Origin: Actinomycetes bacterium
GTDB taxonomy: Bacteria; Actinomycetota; Acidimicrobiia; Acidimicrobiales; RAAP-2
Direction: 5' to 3'
DNA length: 64,000 bases
NCBI GenBank assembly: GCA_021791895.1
Contig: JAJYVS010000004.1
Span: 1 to 64,000 of the forward strand
Each line of letters begins with the position of its first letter. Within the stretch, counting starts at the first letter, position 1. Below, piece after piece: positions 31,312 through 41,226 of this stretch. The translations under genes and the position numbers were made by a program. The notes beneath the pieces are model-generated. The model did not search any database, was not told the DNA's origin, and saw only the letters and a program-made list of their open reading frames with translations.

Positions 31312-31988
31312 CCGCCCCGGGCGGCGACCGACCGGCGACCGGACGCCGGATCCCGGAGGCCACCGTCGTCCGCCTCCCCGTCTACCGCCGGGTGCTCTTC
31401 GAGCTGCTGTCCGAGGACCACGGGACCGTCCACTCGGTCCGGCTGGCCGAGCTGGCCGGGGTGGGTGCGGCCAAGGTCCGCAAGGATCTCTCGCTCCTCG
31501 GCAGCTTCGGAACCCGGGGCACCGGCTACGACGTGGGCTACCTCCTCTCCCAGATCGACCGGGCCCTCGGGGCCGGCCAGGACTGGCCCCTCGTCGTGGT
31601 GGGGGTCGGCCACCTCGGCACGGCGCTCGTCAACTCCGAAGGCTTCTCGACCCGGGGGTTCCGTGTCCAGGCGCTCTTCGACGCCGACCCCGCCGTGATC
31701 GGCCGGGAGGTCCGGGGCTTGCGGGTGGGTCCGGTGGACGCGCTCGGCCAGATGGGGCCGGTGGCGCCGTCGACCATCGGCGTCGTGGCCACCCCGGCCC
31801 AGGCCGCGCAGGGGGTCACCGACGCCTTGGTGAAGGTGGGGGTGCGGGCGATCTTGAACTTCGCCCCCCAGGTCCTCCGGGTCCCCGCCGAGGTGATGCT
31901 CCGCCATGTCGACCTCTCCACCGAGCTGCAGGTGCTGAGCTTCTTCCAGCTGCGCCGGCGGCCCGAGGACCCGGTCGAGGCCCGCTGA
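31308..31988 (+). CDS. rex: Redox-sensing transcriptional repressor Rex
   Basis: 226 residues. N-terminal winged HTH (RLPVYRRVLFELLSEDHGTV, LAELAGVGAAKVRKDLSLLG, FGTRGTGYDVGYL) and a Rossmann domain (LVVVGVGHLGTALVNSEGFS) that senses the NADH/NAD+ ratio. Rex represses respiratory genes when NAD+ is high. GTG 31308 overlaps the cyclase stop. It heads the haem genes, and complex I lies 9 kb downstream, so these are natural target candidates. I could not find a clear TGTGAA-N4-TTCACA operator before hemA or nuoA. Confidence 0.95.
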   Translation: MTAPGGDRPATGRRIPEATVVRLPVYRRVLFELLSEDHGTVHSVRLAELAGVGAAKVRKDLSLLGSFGTRGTGYDVGYLLSQIDRALGAGQDWPLVVVGVGHLGTALVNSEGFSTRGFRVQALFDADPAVIGREVRGLRVGPVDALGQMGPVAPSTIGVVATPAQAAQGVTDALVKVGVRAILNFAPQVLRVPAEVMLRHVDLSTELQVLSFFQLRRRPEDPVEAR

Positions 31989-32120
31989 GCAGGCGATGAC
32001 TGGCGTCGGGTCCGAGGGACCGGCACACTGGACCTCGGCCGGGGGGCCGCCGCCGGCCGGGTGGGTCGCGCGTCGCCGATCCCGCCCCCGTCGGCCCGAC
32101 CACAGGAGGCGTGCCACGCC

Positions 32121-33398
32121 GTGTCCGTCGTCGTCGTAGGTCTCGAGCACAAGAGCGTGCCACTCGAGACGCTCGAACGCGTCGCGGTGACCACCGCCGA
32201 GACCGCCGAGGTCCTGGCCGGGCTCTCGGGCCGCCAGAACCTCTCCGAGGTGGTGGTGCTCTCCACCTGCTTGCGGACCGAGGTCTACGCGGTGGTGGAC
32301 CGCTTCCACGACGCCGTCTTCGAGCTCCAGGAGTTCCTGGCCAAGCGGGCCGGACTCGACCTCGAGGACCTCGAGTCGTCCTGCACCGTCCGCTTCGACG
32401 ACGACGTGGCGACCCATCTGTTCTCGGTGGCGGCCGGCCTCGAGTCGGCCGTCCTCGGCGAGTCCGAGGTGCTCGGTCAGGTCCGGCGGGCCTGGGAGGC
32501 ATCCCACGAGCGGCACGTCTCGGGACCGGTGCTCGCCGGCCTGTTCCGGGAGGCGGTCCGGGTGGGCCGCCGGGCCCGCCACGAGACCGCCATCGCCCGG
32601 GGGACGACCTCGTTCGCGCACGCCGCGGTGGCCTTGGCGGCCGCGCGGTTCGAGACCGGGCTGGCCGGTCTGGACGTCGTCCTCTTCGGTGCCGGCGAGA
32701 TCGGGGCCGGCCTCTTGCAGGCGCTCACTGCGCCCGGCGTTGGGCGCCCTTGCCGCATCGTGGTGGCCAGCCGGACCCGGGCTCGGGCCCGGACGCTCGT
32801 GGACGCGGTCGCGCCCGACAACACCGTGACCGCTGTCGCCCTGGAGGAGGTGGGCGGGACCACCCAGCGCAGCGATGTCGTGTTCTGCGCCCTCGACGTG
32901 TCCTCCCCGATCCTCACCCCCGCCGAACTCGCCCCGGCCGGGGACCGGACCGGTTCCCCGCTCCTCGTGGTCGACCTCGGCGTCCCCCGCAACGTCTCGG
33001 CCGGGGTGGCGAGCATCCCGGGGGTGAGCCTGCTCGGGATGGACGACTTGCGAGAGGCGGTGGCCCGGACGACCGAGGAGCGCCACGCCGAGGTCGACGC
33101 GGTGCTCGGCATCGTCGAAGAGGAGCTGGACCGCTACCGCGCCGACGTGCGCGGCCGGAGCGCGGCGCCGGTGGTCGCGTCCCTCCGGGCCCGCTTGGAG
33201 GAGCTGCGGGCGGTCGAGCTCGAGCGGCAGCGGGCGCTCGTCGGGCTGAGCGAGGAGGAGTGGGCCCGGGTCGACGAGGCCAGCCGGGCCGCGCTGGCCA
33301 AGATCCTCCACCGCCCCACCGTCCTCTTGAAGGAGACCGCGGGCACCCCGCGTGGCGAGCGTCTGGTCGAGGCGCTGCGCGTGCTCTTCGACCTCTGA
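32121..33398 (+). CDS. hemA: Glutamyl-tRNA reductase
   Basis: 425 residues. Reduces glutamyl-tRNA to glutamate-1-semialdehyde with NADPH, the committed step of C5-route haem synthesis. Catalytic Cys50 lies in VVVLSTCLRTEVY (the usual Asn after Cys is Leu here), followed by ESAVLGESEVLGQVRRAWE and a Rossmann domain (VVLFGAGEIGAGLLQALTA). GTG 32121 is chosen from the AGGAGG 11 nt upstream and the start of the conserved VVVVGLEHKSVPLETLER. First gene of hemA-hemC-cobA/hemD. Confidence 0.95.
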   Translation: MSVVVVGLEHKSVPLETLERVAVTTAETAEVLAGLSGRQNLSEVVVLSTCLRTEVYAVVDRFHDAVFELQEFLAKRAGLDLEDLESSCTVRFDDDVATHLFSVAAGLESAVLGESEVLGQVRRAWEASHERHVSGPVLAGLFREAVRVGRRARHETAIARGTTSFAHAAVALAAARFETGLAGLDVVLFGAGEIGAGLLQALTAPGVGRPCRIVVASRTRARARTLVDAVAPDNTVTAVALEEVGGTTQRSDVVFCALDVSSPILTPAELAPAGDRTGSPLLVVDLGVPRNVSAGVASIPGVSLLGMDDLREAVARTTEERHAEVDAVLGIVEEELDRYRADVRGRSAAPVVASLRARLEELRAVELERQRALVGLSEEEWARVDEASRAALAKILHRPTVLLKETAGTPRGERLVEALRVLFDL

Positions 33399-33403
33399 GC
33401 CCG

Positions 33404-34366
33404 GTGCCCGGCGTCGCCTCCCCGGCCGGGCCGGCCAGCTGGCCGCTCGACCGCCCGCTCAAGCTGGCCACCCGAGGGTCGCCCCTGGCCCGGCGCCAGA
33501 CCGACATGGTGGCGCACCTGCTGGCCCAGGGCCGTCGGGGGCTCGTGACCGAGGCCGTGGTGGTCCGGACCGAGGGCGACCGTCGCCCCGAGGTGCCCCT
33601 CGAGCAGATCGGGGGCCAGGGGGTGTTCGTGGCCGAGGTGCAGCAGGCGGTCCTCGACGGCCGAGCCGACGTCGCGGTGCATTCGGCCAAGGACCTCCCC
33701 CCGCGCCCGGCCGCCGGGCTGCGGCTGGCCGCGGTGCCGCCCCGCGGCGACGTGCGTGACGTCCTGGTGGGGTCGACGCTGGCCGGGCTCCGCCCCGGGA
33801 GCCTCGTCGCCACCGGCTCCGCCCGCCGGCGGGCCCAGCTGGCCAACCTTCGCCCGGACCTCGGCTTCATTCCGCTGCGCGGCAACATCGAGACCAGGAT
33901 CGCCCGGGCCGGGGCGGGGGCCGACGCGGTCGTGGTGGCGGCGGCCGCGCTCGAGCGGCTGAGCATCGCCCCGAAGGCGATGGAGCTCTTCTCCCCGGCG
34001 GTCATGTTGCCCCAGGTGGGCCAGGGGGCGATCGCGCTGGAGTGCGGCGGGGAGGACGAAGCGGTGGGGGCGCTGCTCGGCTCGGTCGACGACGACCCGA
34101 CCCACCGGGCGGTTGATGCCGAGCGGGCCATGCTCGCCGCGCTGGGCGCCTCGTGCGCCCTGCCGGTCGCCGGATGGGCCGAGCCCGATCCGGCCGGGCT
34201 CCGGCTCCGGGGCATGGTGGCGAGCGCTGACGGCCGGATCCTCATCCATGCCGAGCTGGCCGGGCCCGACCCCCGGGCCCTGGGGGAGGCGGTGGCGCGG
34301 GCGTTGTGGTCCGAGCTCGGGGGGGCGGAGCTGATGGGCGACGACCTCTCCCCGCCGGGCCCGTGA
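33404..34366 (+). CDS. hemC: Porphobilinogen deaminase (hydroxymethylbilane synthase)
   Basis: 320 residues. Polymerises four porphobilinogens into hydroxymethylbilane. LATRGSPLARRQTDMVAHLL, HSAKDLPPRP, GNIETRIARA, MLPQVGQGAIALEC and the dipyrromethane cofactor Cys251 in LGASCALPVAGWAE are all present. GTG 33404 begins 5 bp after hemA; the last 4 bases overlap the next gene. Confidence 0.95.
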   Translation: MPGVASPAGPASWPLDRPLKLATRGSPLARRQTDMVAHLLAQGRRGLVTEAVVVRTEGDRRPEVPLEQIGGQGVFVAEVQQAVLDGRADVAVHSAKDLPPRPAAGLRLAAVPPRGDVRDVLVGSTLAGLRPGSLVATGSARRRAQLANLRPDLGFIPLRGNIETRIARAGAGADAVVVAAAALERLSIAPKAMELFSPAVMLPQVGQGAIALECGGEDEAVGALLGSVDDDPTHRAVDAERAMLAALGASCALPVAGWAEPDPAGLRLRGMVASADGRILIHAELAGPDPRALGEAVARALWSELGGAELMGDDLSPPGP

Positions 34367-35883
34367 CGGTCTACCTGGTCGGAGCCGGTCCGGGCGACCC
34401 CGGTCTCCTCACCCAGAAGGGGGCCGAGGTGCTGGCCCGGGCCGACGTGGTCGTCTACGACCGCCTGGTCGACCGCTCCCTGCTCGCCCTGGCGCCGACC
34501 AGCGCAGTGCTGGTCGACGCCGGGAAGCGACCGGCCGGGGCGGTCGACCAACCCGAGGTCGGCGCGGGCTCGGGGGCGGCCCGCCAGGACGACATCAACG
34601 CACTCCTCATCGCCCACGGCCAGGCCGGCCGGACCGTCGTGCGACTGAAGGGCGGGGATCCGTTCCTCTTCGGCCGGGGTGGCGAGGAGGCCGCCGCCCT
34701 GTCGCTGGCCGGCGTGCCCTGGGAGGTGGTCCCCGGGGTGACCTCGGCCTTCGCCGTGCCCGCCGCAGCCGGCGTCCCGGTGACCCAGCGCGGCCTGTCG
34801 AGCTCGGTCACGGTGGTCACGGGTCAGGTGGGGGACGAGAGCCGGGCCGGCGCCGTCGACTGGGAGTCCCTCGCCCGGGCTGAGGGGACCCTCGTCATCT
34901 TGATGGGCATGGCGACCAGAGGTGAGATCGTCCGGCGGCTCCGCTCCGGCGGCCGGCCGGCCGACGAGCCGGTGGCCGTGGTGGAGTGGGGGACGACCGC
35001 ACGCCAGCGGGTGGTGCGGACCACCCTGGCCGGGCTGGAGGCGGTGCGGCTGGCCTCGCCGGCGACCATCGTGGTCGGCCCGGTGGCCCGCCTGGCCCTG
35101 AGCTCGCCGGAGCGGCGGCCGCTGTCGGGCCGCTCGGTCGTGGTCACGAGGGCGCCGGCCCAGGCCGGGGCCCTGGCCGTCGGGCTCCGCCAGGCCGGGG
35201 CCCGGGTGCTCGAGCTCCCGGTGATCGAGATCGCCGACGCCCCCGAGGAGCGGGCCGGGCTGGAGCGGGCGGCCGGGGCGGTCGGGGAGTACCGCTGGCT
35301 CGTCTTCACCTCGGCCAACGCGGTCGGGCACTTCGTGCCGCTTGTCGGCGACCTGCGCCGCCTCGCCCCGTGCCGGATCGCCACCGTGGGTCGGGCCACC
35401 GCCGCCGCCCTCTCGGCCCACGGCCTCCTCGCCGACCTGGTCCCGGAGCGACCGAGCGCCGAGGGCCTCCTCGAAGCGATGCCCGACGCCGAGGACGGCG
35501 GCCGGGTCCTGTTCGTGAAGGCGGCCGCAGCCGGCGAGACCCTCGCCGACGGGTTGGCCGCAAAGGGATGGCGGGTGGACGAGGTGGTCGCCTACCGCAC
35601 CGTCGAGGCGCCGCCGCCGCGGGCCGAGATCGCGGCGGAGCTGGCCGAGGCCGACGTGGTCGCCTTCGCGTCACCGAGCGCGGTCCGGGCCTACCTGCAT
35701 CTACGCGACACCGACGGAGGGAGGCTCCCCGTTCCCCCGGTGGTGGCCTGCATCGGCTCGACCACGGCCATGGCCGCCCGGACGGCCGGGTTGGCGGTGG
35801 CGGTCGAGCCTTCGAGCGCCACCGTCGAGGGCCTGGTGGCGTCGATCGCCGCCCACTTCGGGGCGATCCCCGGTCGTCGGTAG
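34363..35883 (+). CDS. cobA-hemD: Uroporphyrinogen-III C-methyltransferase/uroporphyrinogen-III synthase fusion
   Basis: 506 residues, two enzymes in one chain. Residues 1-245: SUMT ([59 protein letters not shown]), which methylates uroporphyrinogen III to precorrin-2 for sirohaem/B12. Residues 258-506: HemD ([46 protein letters not shown]), which closes hydroxymethylbilane to uroporphyrinogen III. The fusion is common in actinobacteria and puts the haem/sirohaem branch point in one protein. GTG overlaps hemC (GTGA). Confidence 0.94.
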   Translation: MTVYLVGAGPGDPGLLTQKGAEVLARADVVVYDRLVDRSLLALAPTSAVLVDAGKRPAGAVDQPEVGAGSGAARQDDINALLIAHGQAGRTVVRLKGGDPFLFGRGGEEAAALSLAGVPWEVVPGVTSAFAVPAAAGVPVTQRGLSSSVTVVTGQVGDESRAGAVDWESLARAEGTLVILMGMATRGEIVRRLRSGGRPADEPVAVVEWGTTARQRVVRTTLAGLEAVRLASPATIVVGPVARLALSSPERRPLSGRSVVVTRAPAQAGALAVGLRQAGARVLELPVIEIADAPEERAGLERAAGAVGEYRWLVFTSANAVGHFVPLVGDLRRLAPCRIATVGRATAAALSAHGLLADLVPERPSAEGLLEAMPDAEDGGRVLFVKAAAAGETLADGLAAKGWRVDEVVAYRTVEAPPPRAEIAAELAEADVVAFASPSAVRAYLHLRDTDGGRLPVPPVVACIGSTTAMAARTAGLAVAVEPSSATVEGLVASIAAHFGAIPGRR

Positions 35884-35902
35884 GGGGACGTGGAACCCAC
35901 GG

Positions 35903-36400
35903 TCAGTTCGATCGAGCCGCGTGTCGGATCATGGTCCAGGACGATCCGTGCTGCCCGACGCGGACGAAGCCGACCGACTTATAGAGGCGACGCGCCGGGT
36001 TGGCTCCGACCACACTCAGACTGAGAGCCCGGTGTCCCTGGGCCACGCTCGCTTCGATGAGCTCGACGAGGAGTCGTCGTCCGATCCCTTGGCGCCGACG
36101 AGACGTGACGACGGCGATCGACAGTTCCGGGACGTCCTCGGCGACGAAGCCGTAGCCGTGGGTCACCTCGGTGAAGATCCGGTACCACGCCGCGCCGACC
36201 GGTCCGTCTTGTTCGGCGATCAACCCGTAGTCGCCCCGCATCGGCCATCCGGCGAGGTACCTCGCGTAGCGCGGATCGGCGAGCACTTGGTCGCCGCTCG
36301 GTGTCGGCTTGTCGGGACGCCAGACTGCGGCTTCGCCGAGCATCGCCACGAGGAAGGCGACGTCCTCGGGCCCGGCGGGGCGACACCGAACGTCGTGCAC
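35903..36400 (-). CDS. GNAT N-acetyltransferase
   Basis: 165 residues. GNAT fold with acetyl-CoA loop SRRRQGIGRRLLVELIEASV and the C-terminal LSVVGANPARRLYKSVGFVRVG. N-terminal RPAGPEDVAFLVAMLGEAA. The acceptor is unknown. It sits on the opposite strand between cobA-hemD and hemB and so splits the haem genes into two transcription units. Confidence 0.85.
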   Translation of the reverse strand: MHDVRCRPAGPEDVAFLVAMLGEAAVWRPDKPTPSGDQVLADPRYARYLAGWPMRGDYGLIAEQDGPVGAAWYRIFTEVTHGYGFVAEDVPELSIAVVTSRRRQGIGRRLLVELIEASVAQGHRALSLSVVGANPARRLYKSVGFVRVGQHGSSWTMIRHAARSN

Positions 36401-36504
36401 CTTGCCCAGTCCACCACCTCGCGATCTCCGGGAGCGACCCGACGTGCCCGGCGGTCGAAGCGGCCGTGGCTGCGTCGTCTTGCCGGGCGGACGTCCGAGG
36501 GCCG

Positions 36505-36510
36505 TAGGCT
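36505..36510 (+). promoter_or_regulatory. Putative leaderless -10 box of hemB-hemL (TAGGCT)
   Basis: TAGGCT with 6 nt to ATG 36517 of hemB, no Shine-Dalgarno. Marks the start of a second haem transcription unit. Confidence 0.5.
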
Positions 36511-36516
36511 GGGGCG

Positions 36517-37500
36517 ATGCCGTTCCCGCAGCAGCGGATGCGCCGGCTCCGCCGCACCCCGGCCCTGCGCCGGTTGGTCGCCGAGACCCGTCTCGGCGTC
36601 GACGACCTGGTCGCGCCGCTGTTCGTCCGGGAGGGGATCGACCGGCCGGTCCCCATCCCCTCCATGCCCGGGCACCACCAGCACACGGTCCCCTCGCTCC
36701 TGACCGAGGCCAAGCGGCTCTCGGGGCTCGGCATCCCGGCGCTCGTGCTCTTCGGGGTGCCGGCCACGAAGGACCCCGAGGGCCGGGGGGCGAGCGATCC
36801 CGACGGGATCGTCCAGGTGGCCCTGGCCGAGCTGTCGGCCTCCCTCGGCGACGAGCTGGTGCTCATCGCCGACCTCTGTCTCGACGAGTACACCGACCAC
36901 GGGCACTGCGGGCTCCTCGGCCCCGACGGCGCGGTCGACAACGACGCCACCCTGGCGCGCTACCGGGAGGTGGCCGTGGCCCAGGCCCGGGCCGGGGCCG
37001 CCGTGGTGGCGCCGAGCGGCATGATGGACGGTCAGGTCGCGGCGATCCGCGACGCCCTCGACGGCGCCGGCTTCGCCTCGACCGCGGTGCTGGCGTACGC
37101 CGCAAAGTACGCCTCGGCCCTCTACGGCCCGTTCCGCGACGCGGTCGATGTCACCATCGTTGGCGGCGGGGACCGCCGCAGCTACCAGCAGGACCCGGCG
37201 AACCGCCGGGAGGCGCTGGCCGAGGTGGCCCTCGACGTGGCCGAGGGAGCCGATCTCGTCATGGTCAAACCGGCGCTCACCAACCTCGACGTGATCGCTG
37301 CGGTGCGCCGGCGATTCGACCTCCCGGTGTGCGCGTACCAGGTGAGCGGCGAGTTCGCCATGGTGAAGGCGGCGGCCGAGCGGGGCTGGCTGGACGGGGT
37401 CGCCGTGGCCACCGAGCAGCTGGTCTCGATCAAGCGGGCCGGCGCCGAGGCCATCCTCACCTACTTCGCCGGCGAGCTGGCCGACGCGCTCAGTGGCTGA
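36517..37500 (+). CDS. hemB: Delta-aminolevulinic acid dehydratase (porphobilinogen synthase)
   Basis: 327 residues. Condenses two 5-aminolevulinates to porphobilinogen. RRLRRTPALRRLVAETRL, PLFVREGI, IADLCLDEYTDHGHCGLLG, the first active-site Lys region YAAKYASALYGPFRDA and the Schiff-base Lys in ADLVMVKPALTNLDVI are visible. Overlaps hemL by 8 bases. Confidence 0.95.
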   Translation: MPFPQQRMRRLRRTPALRRLVAETRLGVDDLVAPLFVREGIDRPVPIPSMPGHHQHTVPSLLTEAKRLSGLGIPALVLFGVPATKDPEGRGASDPDGIVQVALAELSASLGDELVLIADLCLDEYTDHGHCGLLGPDGAVDNDATLARYREVAVAQARAGAAVVAPSGMMDGQVAAIRDALDGAGFASTAVLAYAAKYASALYGPFRDAVDVTIVGGGDRRSYQQDPANRREALAEVALDVAEGADLVMVKPALTNLDVIAAVRRRFDLPVCAYQVSGEFAMVKAAAERGWLDGVAVATEQLVSIKRAGAEAILTYFAGELADALSG

Positions 37501-38812
37501 CCCGGCGCCGGTGGCCCCCGGGGAGCCGGGGGCCAACGCCGGCTGGTTCGAGCGTGCCCGAGCCGTGATCCCCGGCGGGGTGGACTCCCCGGTGCGCTCG
37601 TTCGCGTCGGTGGGGGGCACCCCGTTCACGGTGGCGCGCGGCGAGGGCCCCTACCTCTTCGACATGGATGGCCGCCGCTACATCGATCTGGTGCAGTCGT
37701 ACGGCGCGGTCCTCCTCGGCCACGCCCACGCGGTGGTGACCCAGGCCCTGGCCGAGGCGGCCGCCCGCGGCACCACCTTCGGGATGCCGACCCCCGGCGA
37801 GGTGCTCTTGGCCGAGGACATCTGCGCCCGGGTGCCCGGCTGCGAGCGGGTCCGGCTCGTGTCCTCGGGGACCGAGGCCGCGATGAGCGCCCTGCGGCTG
37901 GCCCGCGGGGTCACCGGACGCGACCGGGTGGTCAAATTCGCCGGCTGCTACCACGGCCATGCCGACGCCCTCTTGGCCGGGGGCGGCAGCGGGGTGGCGA
38001 CCCTCGGACTGCCCGGCTCGGCCGGGGTGACGAGGGCGGCGGTGGCCGACACCGTGGTGGCCCCCTACAACGTGGTCCCCGAGCTCGACGAGACGGTGGC
38101 CTGCGTCATCGTCGAGCCGGTGGCGGCGAACATGAGCCTGGTCCCCCCGGTCCCCGGGTTCTTGGCCGGTCTGCGGGAGGCCTGCGACCAGGTGGGGGCC
38201 CTTCTCCTCTTCGACGAGGTCATCACCGGCTTCCGGCTGGGCCCGGGGGGCGCCACCGAGTGGACCGGGGTTACCCCCGATCTGTGGTGCTTCGGCAAGG
38301 TCATCGGCGGCGGGCTGCCGGTCGGCGCCTTCGGCGGCCGGGCCGAGCTGACCGGGGTCCTCGCCCCGGACGGCCCCGTCTACCAGGCCGGCACCCTGTC
38401 GGGGAACCCGCTCGCCACCGCGGCCGGCCACGCCGTGCTGAGCTTCGTCGGTCCCGACGACTACGCCGAGCTGAGCGCCCGGGCGGCCACCTTCGCCGCC
38501 GATCTCGGGCGGGCGATCAACGACGGGGGCCTGGGCGCCAGGGTCACGAGCGTCGGGCCCCTGGTCGGTCTCTTGGTGGGGACGCCGGGGGCAGCGCCCG
38601 AGCCGGCGGTGGACCTGGCCGGGGTGCGGGAGGTCGCCGAGGCCGACGGGTACCGGGCGCTGTTCCACGCCATGCTCCGGCGCCAGGTGGCGTTGCCCCC
38701 CGGGGCCTACGAGGTCCTGTTCCCCGGGTTCGCCCACAACGAGAAGGTCCTCGAGACAGTCGTCTCTGTGGCGGCCGAGGCCGCCGCCGAGGTGGCGGCC
38801 TCATGGTCCTGA
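37493..38812 (+). CDS. hemL: Glutamate-1-semialdehyde 2,1-aminomutase
   Basis: 439 residues. PLP enzyme converting glutamate-1-semialdehyde to 5-aminolevulinate. ARAVIPGGVDSPVRSF at the N-terminus, YIDLVQSYGAVLLGHAH, VSSGTEAAMSALRLARGVTG, DEVITGFRLGPGGA, and PLP-Lys269 in WCFGKVIGGGLPVGAFGG. GTG 37493 lies inside the hemB end, so translation is coupled. Convergent with the reductase gene on the other strand. Confidence 0.95.
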   Translation: MADPAPVAPGEPGANAGWFERARAVIPGGVDSPVRSFASVGGTPFTVARGEGPYLFDMDGRRYIDLVQSYGAVLLGHAHAVVTQALAEAAARGTTFGMPTPGEVLLAEDICARVPGCERVRLVSSGTEAAMSALRLARGVTGRDRVVKFAGCYHGHADALLAGGGSGVATLGLPGSAGVTRAAVADTVVAPYNVVPELDETVACVIVEPVAANMSLVPPVPGFLAGLREACDQVGALLLFDEVITGFRLGPGGATEWTGVTPDLWCFGKVIGGGLPVGAFGGRAELTGVLAPDGPVYQAGTLSGNPLATAAGHAVLSFVGPDDYAELSARAATFAADLGRAINDGGLGARVTSVGPLVGLLVGTPGAAPEPAVDLAGVREVAEADGYRALFHAMLRRQVALPPGAYEVLFPGFAHNEKVLETVVSVAAEAAAEVAASWS

Positions 38813-38822
38813 TCGGGCCGCC

Positions 38823-40121
38823 TCAGGCCCAGCGGGCCGGGTCCAGGCGCTCGAGCAGCTTGGCCGTGCCCACCATGGCCCGGTAGGAGACCTCGGCCGG
38901 CCCGACCGGCCCGGGCCGCATGAGGTTGGCCATGATCCGCAGCAGCTGGGCCATGAAGGCGTGCGACCGCATGCCGGTCGACACGCAGAGCCGCATCCGC
39001 CGGGGGTCGCTGATCAGGCGGACGAACGCCCGGCCGACCCGGTAGTAGTCGCCGTAGGTGGCGTCGAGGTGCGCTTCGTAGGCCTCCAGGCGCTCCCGCC
39101 CCCCGCCGCCCAACGCCTCCCCGAGGAAGGCCGCGGCCAGCCGGCCGGTCTCGTAGCCGTAGGCGATGCCCTCGCCGTTGAACGGGTTGATGAGGCCCCC
39201 GGCGTCCCCGACCACGAGCGTGTTCTCGCCGGTGCGGGGCCCGACGGCCATCCCCATGGGGAGCCGGCCACCGGTCGCCGGCCCGCAGGCGGCCTGGGGC
39301 GAGATGCCCCAGGCCGTGCCGGCCTGGGCCACGAAGGCGTCCATGAGCCGCGACGTGTTGAGCCCCTTCCAGCGCCGGTCGGTCGAGAGCAGGCCGACGC
39401 CGACGTTCACCCGGCCGTCCCCGAGGGGGAAGACCCACCCGTAGCCGGGGACCACGTTGCCTGCGGCGTCTCTGATGTCGAGGTGCCCCTCGATCATGTC
39501 CTCGCCGCTGCGGTCGGAGCGGTAGTAACCCCGCAACGCCATGCCCTGGGGGTACTCTCGGTTCCGGCTGGTCCCGAGGGCCCGTCCGAAGCGGGAGTTG
39601 GCCCCGTCGGCCACCACCACATAGCGGGCCCGCAGCTCGGCCGGCCCCCCGCCACTGGTGGCCACGACCGCCCCGGCGCAGCCGGCCAGCGCACCGGGCC
39701 CCCCGGCCGGCTCGGGGTCGAGCGGCGCCAGCGCCTCGGTGCCCTGGAGGACGGTGGCCCCGGCCCGTTCGGTCCGGCCGACGACCAGGCCGTCGAGGTC
39801 GTGGCGGGTGATGGTGTAGCCGTGGGTGGGGAAGCCCGGCACCTTGGGCCACGGGAGGTCGAGGCTGCGGCCGAAGGCCACCGACCGCAGTCCCCGGTAG
39901 CGGTGGGCGCCGTCGAGCGCCCCTTCGAGCCCCATGTCGGCCAGCTGCCTCACCGCCCGAGGCGTGAGCCCGTCGCCGCAGGTCTTCTCGCGCGGGAAGT
40001 GCTTCTTCTCGACCACCGCCACGTCCCAGCCGGCCTCGGCCAACCAGTAGGCGCACGACGCCCCCGACGGGCCGCCCCCGACGATCAGCACGTCGTAGCG
40101 GTGGTCGCCGGCCGAGGGCAT
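38823..40121 (-). CDS. Geranylgeranyl reductase-family flavoprotein (menaquinone reductase-like)
   Basis: 432 residues. FAD-binding GGGPSGASCAYWLAEAGWDV, the family motif EKKHFPREKTCGDGLTPRAV, and the second FAD motif LVVGDAGGLINPFNGEGIAY. These enzymes saturate isoprenoid double bonds; the mycobacterial relative MenJ reduces the menaquinone side chain. Its place back to back with the complex I operon, which reduces menaquinone in actinobacteria, supports that role, but phospholipid or other isoprenoids are possible. Confidence 0.85.
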   Translation of the reverse strand: MPSAGDHRYDVLIVGGGPSGASCAYWLAEAGWDVAVVEKKHFPREKTCGDGLTPRAVRQLADMGLEGALDGAHRYRGLRSVAFGRSLDLPWPKVPGFPTHGYTITRHDLDGLVVGRTERAGATVLQGTEALAPLDPEPAGGPGALAGCAGAVVATSGGGPAELRARYVVVADGANSRFGRALGTSRNREYPQGMALRGYYRSDRSGEDMIEGHLDIRDAAGNVVPGYGWVFPLGDGRVNVGVGLLSTDRRWKGLNTSRLMDAFVAQAGTAWGISPQAACGPATGGRLPMGMAVGPRTGENTLVVGDAGGLINPFNGEGIAYGYETGRLAAAFLGEALGGGGRERLEAYEAHLDATYGDYYRVGRAFVRLISDPRRMRLCVSTGMRSHAFMAQLLRIMANLMRPGPVGPAEVSYRAMVGTAKLLERLDPARWA

Positions 40122-40204
40122 CTCGCGATGCTACGTCCCTCGTCGCAGTGCCGACGCCGCTCGATGTGCCCTGGCCAGAGGGCCCGTGGTAGACCGGAGC
40201 GCGC

Positions 40205-40654
40205 GTGGCCCAGTACCTCCCGATCTTCGCCCTCCTCGTGCTCGGCGTGATCTTCGGCGCGGGCAGCTTCGTCGCGTCGGCCCTGCTCGCGCCGAGGAAG
40301 AAGGAGACGGCGGCGAAGCTGGCCCCCTACGAGTGCGGCATCGTGCCCGACCGCGAGCCGCCCACCCGCTTCCCGGTTCGCTTCTACCTGGTGGCGATGA
40401 TCTTCATCATCTTCGACATCGAGATCGTGTTCCTCTACCCGTTCGCGGTCGTCTTCAAGGAGCTCCACACCTTCGGCCTGGTCGAGGTGCTGGTCTTCGC
40501 AGCGGTGGTGCTGGTCTCCTTCCTCTACCTCGTGTCCAACGGCGCGCTCAGCTGGGGCCCGGCCAAGCGACTCCGCATCGGGCTGCCCGAGCGCACTTCT
40601 GAGTCGACCATCGCCCGCGTGACGGCGGCGCCGCCACCCGGGCGGGCCGCGTAG
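40205..40654 (+). CDS. nuoA: NADH-quinone oxidoreductase subunit A
   Basis: 149 residues, three membrane spans ([58 protein letters not shown]) and the conserved loop [20 protein letters not shown] with its Cys. First gene of a complete 14-subunit complex I operon that runs to 55770. A weak TAGACC box lies 9 nt before the GTG. Confidence 0.95.
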   Translation: MAQYLPIFALLVLGVIFGAGSFVASALLAPRKKETAAKLAPYECGIVPDREPPTRFPVRFYLVAMIFIIFDIEIVFLYPFAVVFKELHTFGLVEVLVFAAVVLVSFLYLVSNGALSWGPAKRLRIGLPERTSESTIARVTAAPPPGRAA

Positions 40655-40662
40655 GTGCCGGC

Positions 40663-41226
40663 ATGGGCCTCGAGGACCTCCAGCACAACTTCCTGACCGG
40701 CCGGATCGAGGACCTGGTCAAGTGGGCGAGACGCAACAGCGTGTGGCCGGCCACCTTCGGCCTGGCCTGCTGCGCGATCGAAATGATGTCGGTCGGAGCG
40801 GCCGACTTCGACATCAGCCGGCTCGGGATGGAGGTGTTCCGGGCCTCGCCCCGGCAGGCCGACCTCATGATCGTGGCCGGACGGGTGTCCCAGAAGATGG
40901 CCCCGGTGCTCCGCCAGGTCTACGACCAGATGATGGAGCCCAAGTGGGTCATCTCCATGGGGGTCTGCGCCTCCACCGGCGGCATGTTCAACAACTACGC
41001 GATCGTCCAGGGGGTCGACCAGATCGTCCCCGTCGACGTGTACGCCCCGGGCTGCCCGCCGACCCCCGAGACCCTCCTGCACGCGATCCTGACCCTGCAC
41101 GAGAAGATCCGGACCGGCCATATCACCAGGCGCTTCGAGCTGGAGCCCCCCGAGGAGGCGCCGGAGCGCCCGGCCGGCTTCCTGCTCGAGAACCCCGACG
41201 CGGTGCGGGTCGCGACGCCGAAATGA
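40663..41226 (+). CDS. nuoB: NADH-quinone oxidoreductase subunit B
   Basis: 187 residues. Carries the terminal N2 [4Fe-4S] cluster: [10 protein letters not shown] (tandem Cys), [33 protein letters not shown] and [14 protein letters not shown]. Last electron stop before quinone, in the peripheral arm. ATG start 8 bp after nuoA; overlaps nuoC by 4 bases. Confidence 0.96.
   Translation: MGLEDLQHNFLTGRIEDLVKWARRNSVWPATFGLACCAIEMMSVGAADFDISRLGMEVFRASPRQADLMIVAGRVSQKMAPVLRQVYDQMMEPKWVISMGVCASTGGMFNNYAIVQGVDQIVPVDVYAPGCPPTPETLLHAILTLHEKIRTGHITRRFELEPPEEAPERPAGFLLENPDAVRVATPK

Noticed and set aside
31989-40204. Rex operator before hemA or nuoA
   Set aside because: No convincing TGTGAA-N4-TTCACA palindrome was found by eye in 31989-32120 or 40122-40204.
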